Shown one piece after another: positions 58,530-64,000 of a stretch of 64,000 bases of DNA. The first letter of the stretch is position 1; every line of letters begins with the position of its first letter. The translations under genes were made by a program, and so were the position numbers. The stretch spans positions 1,798,001-1,862,000 of the forward strand of contig CBDCYF010000005.1 in the NCBI GenBank assembly GCA_965224065.1. The letters are read 5' to 3'. The DNA is from JAOTZA01 sp965224065. GTDB lineage: Bacteria > Acidobacteriota > Thermoanaerobaculia > Multivoradales > JAHEKO01. The notes beneath the pieces were generated by a model, which saw only the letters and a program-made list of their open reading frames with translations, had not been told where the DNA came from and did no database searches.

Positions 58530-59750
58530 TCAGCCGGCGGCGGCGCGTGGCTCCGGTGACCGATCGAGGCTCGTCTCCATCGCCGCCGCGTGTGCTTCGA
58601 GCGCGTCGAGAAAGCCTGCCGGTTTCCGCAGCCTGCTGTCTTCGAACCGCGCTTGGAATCCCCGAGCGGCTCTGGCCGAGAGAGGCACGGGGTTGACGAT
58701 GTACTCGGCGAGCGATGGTACGGAGCCCGCCTCCGAAGAACCTTCCTGAGGCCACGTCGTCACGTCCATGACCCGGTATCTGCGGCCCTTCGACCCGTGC
58801 GCCGCGGTGGGCCAGCCGTCCCGCGGCGCGAGACTTCGCGATTTGGGCGCGGGCCGAGAATCGGACCCGCTCAACAGGTCTCCAACCCATTTGGCGGCGT
58901 CGACCGACACGGCATTGCCGACGAGCTTCCAGCGAGCCCGCTGTCCGCGACGATCGACCTCTGCGGCAGCTCGGGTCCATCCCCGGTCAAAGCCTTGGAG
59001 CGCCTCGGCGTCCTCGATACTGGGCTTGAAGAACCGGATCTCCCGAGGGAAGTCCGGGTGGCCTTCCGGAAACCAGATGGCGGGTGGCGAGGGGATGCCG
59101 ATCGTCGAGCCACCCTTCAGGGTCGGGATCGCATTCTTCGCCCAACCTAATCCTCGGGTGCCTTCCGTCCAGTAGAAGCCGCACGGCAGACCGTCGTGGT
59201 TGTGCCCGTCTTCGACCGGATCGTGGCTTTCGTGGAACAACAGCCGAGCCGGATCGGCCTCGCGCGAAGCCAGCAGGAAGACGCGCTCTCTGCGTTGAGG
59301 CAAACCGAACGACCGAGTGTCGACGACTCTATAGGCCCACGAATAGCCTAGGCGCTCCAGACTACGGGTGAGGTAGCGCATCGCGTCGCCACGATCCAGG
59401 CGGAGCATGAAGGAGACGTTCTCGATGAAGAGCCAAGGAACGTGCGTCTCTTCGAGGAGTTCGAGCAGGTGACTCACGACACCCGACTTGCTGCCGTTGA
59501 TCCCCCTCGTCTGGCCGGCTTGGGAGAGGTCCTGACACGGAAAACCGGCAGTGAAAAGCTCGACTCCGGAAGGTATCTCGCTGGCGCTCACCTTCGCGAC
59601 GTCGCCGGCAACCGAGCAACCGAATCGGTCCCGGAGCACGGCGGCCGCATAGGGATCGTTCTCGCAAAAGAAGGTCGTCTCGTGACCGCCGGCACGATGG
59701 AGGCCCTCTTCGATGCCCCCAACGCCCGCGAAGAATGCAGCAACCTTCAC
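58530..59750 (-). CDS. C5-cytosine DNA methyltransferase
   Basis: A 406-residue m5C methylase. Motif I FFAGVGGIEEGL, motif IV GFPCQDLS (catalytic Cys72), motif VI IENV, motif VIII QRRERVFLL and motif X VGNAVS are all present in order. Target recognition lies between VIII and X and is short; the extra 120 residues after motif X are unusual and may carry a second DNA-binding region. Specificity cannot be read from sequence. It overlaps the ribbon-helix-helix gene by 4 bp. Confidence 0.94.
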   Translation of the reverse strand: MKVAAFFAGVGGIEEGLHRAGGHETTFFCENDPYAAAVLRDRFGCSVAGDVAKVSASEIPSGVELFTAGFPCQDLSQAGQTRGINGSKSGVVSHLLELLEETHVPWLFIENVSFMLRLDRGDAMRYLTRSLERLGYSWAYRVVDTRSFGLPQRRERVFLLASREADPARLLFHESHDPVEDGHNHDGLPCGFYWTEGTRGLGWAKNAIPTLKGGSTIGIPSPPAIWFPEGHPDFPREIRFFKPSIEDAEALQGFDRGWTRAAAEVDRRGQRARWKLVGNAVSVDAAKWVGDLLSGSDSRPAPKSRSLAPRDGWPTAAHGSKGRRYRVMDVTTWPQEGSSEAGSVPSLAEYIVNPVPLSARAARGFQARFEDSRLRKPAGFLDALEAHAAAMETSLDRSPEPRAAAG

Positions 59751-59947
59751 TCGGTATCTCCCGCTTCGTCTCGCGACACTACTTGCTCCAAGGGTAGCGT
59801 ACCCTGCCTCTCGGAGACATACTCCTCGATCCTCTCGAGCAACCAGTCTTTCGCGGTCCTTCCGTCACGGGCGAGTGCCGCGCGAAACTCTCGCTTCAGG
59901 GTGGGATCGATCTCGAAGACCATCCTGCCGCTAGGGCCGGTCGGCAT
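59747..59947 (-). CDS. ribbon-helix-helix protein, possible controller of the methylase operon
   Basis: A 66-residue protein. The segment MVFEIDPTLKREFRAALARD followed by GRTAKDWLLERIEEYV fits a ribbon-helix-helix DNA-binding fold with an acidic tail. ATG 59947 would make the transcript nearly leaderless given the promoter just upstream; an internal ATG at 59923 is an alternative. It is the first gene of the dcm-vsr operon and likely represses its own promoter through the TGTTATATAACA palindrome. Confidence 0.7.
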   Translation of the reverse strand: MPTGPSGRMVFEIDPTLKREFRAALARDGRTAKDWLLERIEEYVSERQGTLPLEQVVSRDEAGDTE

Positions 59948-59951
59948 TTCC

Positions 59952-59983
59952 TGTTATATAACATAGAGTACATAACTCGTCAA
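59952..59983 (-). promoter_or_regulatory. minus-strand promoter with palindromic operator
   Basis: On the minus strand TTGACG (59983-59978), a 17-bp spacer and TATATA (59960-59955) form a near-consensus promoter. The perfect palindrome TGTTATATAACA (59952-59963) covers the -10, an ideal operator for the ribbon-helix-helix protein encoded next. The predicted transcript start is at or within a few bases of ATG 59947. Confidence 0.65.
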
Positions 59984-60032
59984 GGCGAGCGAACCGCCGA
60001 ACAGTCGTTCGCAGGACCCAAGGACAGGGCTG

Positions 60033-60089
60033 CTTTCCTAGCTTCAACCCTAAGAAAGAGATCTTGACTTTCTGCGCTAGCTAGGAAAG
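60033..60089. promoter_or_regulatory. nested inverted repeats upstream of the fic gene
   Basis: CTTTCCTAGCT (60033-60043) and its exact inverse AGCTAGGAAAG (60079-60089) flank an inner pair AGAAAG / CTTTCT. A TTGACT lies inside at 60064. The arrangement looks like an operator over the fic promoter, perhaps read by the winged-helix end of the Fic protein itself. Confidence 0.45.
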
Positions 60090-60111
60090 AATTCTTGTCT
60101 AGGAGGCGAAA

Positions 60112-61278
60112 TTGCCGAGAAAGACAGGCTGGACGGAACGCACCATGGTCGGCGGCGAGGAAGTCGCCGCCTTTGTCCCGTACCCACTCCCTCCCTCAGA
60201 TCCACCGCTGACCCTGGACCGCAAGACCGAGAATCTCCTCCGGGAGGCCGAACAGGCGCTCTTCCGGCTGGACATCGCAGGCGACCTGGTCCCCTCGCCC
60301 GACTGGTTCCTCTACGCCTTCGTCCGCAAAGAGGCGGTGCTCTCGTCCCAGATCGAAGGCACGCAGGCGACGCTCGTCGATCTCCTCAAGTTCGAGGTCA
60401 CGGAACGCACCGAGCCCACCCTCGAAGGCGACATCGAGGAAGTCTGCAACTACCTCGCAGCGCTCGCCTACGCCCGGCGCGAGATCGCGAGCCCGGGTAG
60501 TCCGCCGCTCTCGATGCGCCTGCTGAACGAGACCCACGGACTCCTGATGCAGGGCAGCCGCGGCCGACACCGGAGCCCCGGCGAAATCCGCCGGAGCCAG
60601 AACTGGATCGGCGGCACCAGGCCCGGCAACGCACGCTTCGTGCCCCCGCCTCCACACCTCGTGGCCGAGGGATTGAGCGCCTTGGAAGACTACGTTTACG
60701 CGAGCGACCGTCTTCCGACGCTCGTCCGAACGGGTCTCGTCCACGTGCAGTTCGAGACGCTTCACCCTTATCTCGACGGAAACGGGAGGATCGGCCGTCT
60801 GCTAGTGACTCTCCTCCTCGAACATTGGGGTCTGCTCACACGGCCCCTCCTCTATCTGAGCCTCTTCTTCCGGAAACATCGAAGCGAGTACTACCGACGA
60901 CTGAGTGCAGTACGAACCGACGGCGACTGGGAGGGCTGGACTAGTTTCTTCCTCGAGGGAATCCAGTGGACCGCCGACGAAGCCGTCGATACTGCCCGGG
61001 ACCTTTTCGTCCTCGTGACCCGAGATCGAGCTAGCGTCCTGGAGGGCGGGGGAAGCTCGATCACTGCGGCACGACTGTTCGAACTTTTGCCACGGCATCC
61101 ATTCGTCACCGTCGCCAAAGTGACACAGCTCCTCGACACGACCAAACCGACCGCTACAAAGGCGGTTCGAGATTTAGTAGAGACGAACGTCCTGGTCGAG
61201 ACGACTGGGAAAAAGAGAGACCGTCTGTTCAGCTACGCTGCGTACCTAGAAAGGCTCGGCTCCGGCACCGACTTCTAG
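60112..61278 (+). CDS. Fic-domain AMP-transferase, class II
   Basis: A 388-residue Fic protein with TTG start 60112 behind AGGAGG. The inhibitory helix motif SSQIEG (residues 78-83) precedes the core and the catalytic motif is HPYLDGNGRIGR (His218 to Arg229), both complete, so it should be a self-inhibited AMP- or nucleotide-transferase. The C-terminal 80 residues form a winged helix (FVTVAKVTQLLDTTKPTATKAV). Targets are unknown. It stands alone, without a separate antitoxin, at the edge of the defence island. Confidence 0.92.
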   Translation: MPRKTGWTERTMVGGEEVAAFVPYPLPPSDPPLTLDRKTENLLREAEQALFRLDIAGDLVPSPDWFLYAFVRKEAVLSSQIEGTQATLVDLLKFEVTERTEPTLEGDIEEVCNYLAALAYARREIASPGSPPLSMRLLNETHGLLMQGSRGRHRSPGEIRRSQNWIGGTRPGNARFVPPPPHLVAEGLSALEDYVYASDRLPTLVRTGLVHVQFETLHPYLDGNGRIGRLLVTLLLEHWGLLTRPLLYLSLFFRKHRSEYYRRLSAVRTDGDWEGWTSFFLEGIQWTADEAVDTARDLFVLVTRDRASVLEGGGSSITAARLFELLPRHPFVTVAKVTQLLDTTKPTATKAVRDLVETNVLVETTGKKRDRLFSYAAYLERLGSGTDF

Positions 61279-61396
61279 GCGCCAAGATCTGAACCCACTA
61301 GGCACAGGGCGACGCGGGTGCAACCGGACTGATGTTTGCTAACGTCGAGAGGACGGGCCCCAGGCAGTGGCACCCGAGAGGTGCTCTGGGCATGTG

Positions 61397-64000
61397 TCAG
61401 CTTCCATGAGTCTCAAGGTGGTTCTTGGCGAGAAGATAGCGCTCCTCCCAAGCTCGATTTCCAGTGCCGAACAGTCGTCGGTGGCTCTCCAGCCATCCGC
61501 TAGCCTGTACGAGCCACTTGTCCGCGATCCCTGCCAACCCGCCGCCGCCTCGGTTTGAGCGTAGGAAGAGCACGATGAGCGCCATGAACTCTTCGAGCGA
61601 CCGGAAAAACACGTCGGCGGAGGCACTCTGACACCTCAACTCCGACAGACCAATCTCCCGCTGTTCCTCTCCCTCGGTCGCTGCTGTAGCCCTCAGACGA
61701 GCGAACTCGTCCTCTACCAACAGCTCTAGGCCACTCAACGCTACCGCCATGCGCTCCTCAAAGCGCAGGCGAGGCCGCCTGACGAGGTGTGTCTGGGCCT
61801 CTCGTCTCACTAGCCCCAGGTCGGATAGCGCCCACTGGATGTAGGGTGCAGACCGCACTAAGTAGTCCGTGTAGAGCCTGCCTGACCACGACAAGCGAAC
61901 CCTAGCGGCCGAATCATCAAACCACGCCGACTCGTCGGCGGGCGACGTCAGTAGCAGTCGGGTGTCAAGCCTCACAAGGCTGGTAATGACCTCGAGCATC
62001 TCTTCCCTCGTGTAGCCCTGACGCTCGAGGCTCAAGCGAAGTTGTGCCGCACGCACAGATCGCGCTGGGCTCTCCCGAAGAGTGTAAAGAACCCTCAACG
62101 CTGACGATCGGACGACCCCACTTTCCGAGGCGAATAGGTTTACGGCGTGCCTCGTCCTTTTTCCAAGCAGGGCGATCGTAGCCTCAAAGCTGCTGAGCAG
62201 CGTTCGCGCTCGTGGTGTCCTATAGGGAGGCTGCCGACTCGGCGTGATCACCTCCCAGCGATAGCCTTGACCCAGCAATATGGAGAGTTTCGAATCGACG
62301 CCAGCCAGGGTCTCAGCAATCAAGCTCCCAAGCCGCTCACGGGAAACGCCTCCGTCTCTCGCAAAACCGTCGATATCTACCCACTGTGTTGGGACTGCCA
62401 GCGTTTTGGCAGGCTCGTCGAGCCGGCTCGGATTCCGCACTTCGTGTGAGATCGCGTTGGCGATCTCCGATCGCGAGTTCCGCAGTCCCGCTGGGTCTCC
62501 GTCCACGAACCCGTGGGAACAAAGTACCGCTCGCCCCATGCGTAGCCTGCCCGACGACGACGAAAGAGCCCCAGGCTCGGCCACGAAACCTCGGGCGATC
62601 GACTCAGCCATCTCTGCCAAGACTCTTCGAGAAAGTGGTGGCAGTATCCGCGACTCCAAGTTGCTCAGACCTTCTCCGCGCCATCTGCGCGGATCGATTC
62701 TCGCCTCAAGCAACCAATCTGAGGCTAACCTCTGGGCTGTTCGGATGTTCGTGCCCGCCAAAGAATCCAGACTCCGATACACCGAGCTGTCACGCCTTGC
62801 GAGATGCCGCCATAGTTCAAGGAGTCGGCCCACAACCTCCGTACGCGAGTGTTCATTTAACGACTGATAGCTTCTATAGCTGTCTGGCTTCAGCAGAAAT
62901 CGAGTTGCGCGATTGAACACCACTTCCGACGGTTTCGGCCCATAGTGTGGCAAGACAGCAGAACTCGTACCGCTAAACGAACCTTGTTGAATCCAAGATG
63001 TCGAGAGATTCTCTGGTCGCAAAGCGACGACTAGCCGTAGACCGCTCTCTCGCCAAGCTGCATCTGACAAGATTGCAGATAGCGCCTTGAAGAGGCCTTG
63101 TTGAATCTCTTCCGGTATGTGATCTCCATTGTCGATCGTCAGCAGGAGAGCTGTACCGGACTGCCTCTTCATCCTCCAGGCCAGACCAAGGTATGGCAGA
63201 AGTGCCAGTAGCAATTGTTCTTGTACGCCCGCACCGCTGTACGTTCGAACGTCCTCCAGAACTTCCTGCCATTCGCCGCGATTGCTCTCGCGGGACCTCA
63301 AGCGGCGTAGAAGCCGCGATGCGGCTTCGGTGGATACGGCTAGGTGGCCTCTCATTCGACTTGCTGCTAGAGCTTCCTCCGAGAGCTCAAACCGCGCCGT
63401 GGCCGCGTCGGTATCGCCTAGCAAGAACTGGTCTAGCGCGCTGTGCAGCAGGCCGGCCAAGAGTGAGACGATCTCGCCAAGACGTGCCACCGGGCTAGAG
63501 TCAGATCGCTGCTTCCAGAACGTTGCAGGATCGATAGCCAGCAGGTCGAAGACACACAACCTATGCCGCGACGGCGAGCGTTTACCGGCAAGCCCTCCAG
63601 CTCTCCCCGAAGCACCAAGCAGTTGTAGGCGGCGTAGGAGGCTTGTCTTGCCGGCACCGGCCTCTCCAACGTAGAACACTAGCCCCGCTTCTGCCGTGAG
63701 CCAACCGTTTAGCGTTGCATGCTCGTAGGGTTCCGCTCCGTCGTATTGACCTAGCTCGACTAGGCGCAGCTCCGGTCCGCTCTTTAAACCAAACCCACGT
63801 CGCATTTCGTAAGCGGCACTATTGAGGTAACCGCTCTCGTCGGAAACTGGCGCAGCGTTGAACACCTCGCGAAGCAAAGCTTCGAACCCGGTTCGGCTGC
63901 CCGCTGGCGCAACCTGAACAACCTCGGGAGCTCGCTCTCGTTTGGGCTCTTGAGGCCGTTGCTCGACATCTGCGTCCGACGCCACCTCGTCGCGTTCGCG
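61397..64000 (-). CDS. large P-loop ATPase, 5' partial
   Basis: The frame is open to the window edge; a GTG at 63985 could be a start (862 residues), but five further sense codons run beyond it, so the gene probably starts outside. After a charged, Pro-rich N-terminus the Walker A FYVGEAGAGKTSLLRRL lies near residue 105. A Walker B-like LLLTIDNGDHIP comes about 180 residues later and LRLVVALRPENL follows, giving a STAND or AAA-like NTPase core. The C-terminal half contains winged-helix-like segments (LSLERQGYTREEMLEVITSLV) and long helices. No named family is recognised. It is convergent with fic and may be part of a further defence module on the right. Confidence 0.65.
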   Translation of the reverse strand, partial: RERDEVASDADVEQRPQEPKRERAPEVVQVAPAGSRTGFEALLREVFNAAPVSDESGYLNSAAYEMRRGFGLKSGPELRLVELGQYDGAEPYEHATLNGWLTAEAGLVFYVGEAGAGKTSLLRRLQLLGASGRAGGLAGKRSPSRHRLCVFDLLAIDPATFWKQRSDSSPVARLGEIVSLLAGLLHSALDQFLLGDTDAATARFELSEEALAASRMRGHLAVSTEAASRLLRRLRSRESNRGEWQEVLEDVRTYSGAGVQEQLLLALLPYLGLAWRMKRQSGTALLLTIDNGDHIPEEIQQGLFKALSAILSDAAWRESGLRLVVALRPENLSTSWIQQGSFSGTSSAVLPHYGPKPSEVVFNRATRFLLKPDSYRSYQSLNEHSRTEVVGRLLELWRHLARRDSSVYRSLDSLAGTNIRTAQRLASDWLLEARIDPRRWRGEGLSNLESRILPPLSRRVLAEMAESIARGFVAEPGALSSSSGRLRMGRAVLCSHGFVDGDPAGLRNSRSEIANAISHEVRNPSRLDEPAKTLAVPTQWVDIDGFARDGGVSRERLGSLIAETLAGVDSKLSILLGQGYRWEVITPSRQPPYRTPRARTLLSSFEATIALLGKRTRHAVNLFASESGVVRSSALRVLYTLRESPARSVRAAQLRLSLERQGYTREEMLEVITSLVRLDTRLLLTSPADESAWFDDSAARVRLSWSGRLYTDYLVRSAPYIQWALSDLGLVRREAQTHLVRRPRLRFEERMAVALSGLELLVEDEFARLRATAATEGEEQREIGLSELRCQSASADVFFRSLEEFMALIVLFLRSNRGGGGLAGIADKWLVQASGWLESHRRLFGTGNRAWEERYLLAKNHLETHGS

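Noticed and set aside
1..64000. CRISPR array, rRNA or complete tRNA genes
   Set aside because: No regularly spaced short repeats and no rRNA text were seen; the only tRNA sequence is the half copy at 17679-17723.

Overview
The window is high-GC bacterial chromosome. Two secreted S9 peptidases, a Ser/Thr kinase with a C-terminal repeat region next to an ECF-type sigma factor, and the general gene style suggest an Acidobacteriota-like soil bacterium. That assignment is an inference from gene content; there is no rRNA here to confirm it.

Core part, about 1-17.5 kb: the end of a VapC-type PIN toxin, ACC deaminase (acdS) overlapping a heme A synthase gene (ctaA), a lipoprotein prolyl oligopeptidase, a secreted unknown, a fatty acid desaturase, a DinB-fold protein, a palindromic MITE-like element, a second S9 peptidase, the kinase and sigma factor pair, two tandem paralogous secreted proteins, a YgjP-type metallopeptidase and a flap-type exonuclease.

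Mobile part, 17.7 kb to the right edge: an integrative and conjugative element (ICE). Its left end is a 45-bp copy of the 3' half of a tRNA-Ala(GGC) gene, followed by a P4-type tyrosine integrase. No second copy or intact tRNA is seen, so the element very probably continues past 64 kb. Its backbone is ssb, a radC-like gene, a candidate oriT, a MobC-like protein, a TraI(RP4)-like relaxase, TraF peptidase, VirD4/TraG coupling protein and trbB-C-D-E-J-L-F-G-I, then a second ssb, a BlaI-type repressor and a small excisionase-like HTH protein.

Three cargo blocks interrupt or follow this backbone. (1) At 20.1-26.7 kb, a tightly overlapping five-gene operon encodes an FAD oxidoreductase, an HTH-cupin fusion, a HemN/HemW-like radical SAM protein, an NRAMP-related transporter without the usual metal motifs, and a histidine phosphatase. 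I know of no named system with this composition, and it is the best candidate for something undescribed. (2) At 36.4-41.5 kb, a five-gene operon of membrane and exported proteins runs against the transfer genes, between virD4 and trbB. (3) From 51.9 kb onward lies a defence island: a protein with SAP-like motifs plus a Z1 ATPase, McrB plus McrC, Vsr plus a C5-cytosine methyltransferase plus a ribbon-helix-helix protein, a Fic protein, and a large P-loop ATPase cut by the window edge.

Blocks 1 and 2 look less GC-rich than the flanking transfer genes by eye, which suggests separate acquisition. Long non-coding stretches between 28.2 and 31.3 kb hold several strong inverted repeats and are the likely cis-acting transfer or replication region of the ICE.
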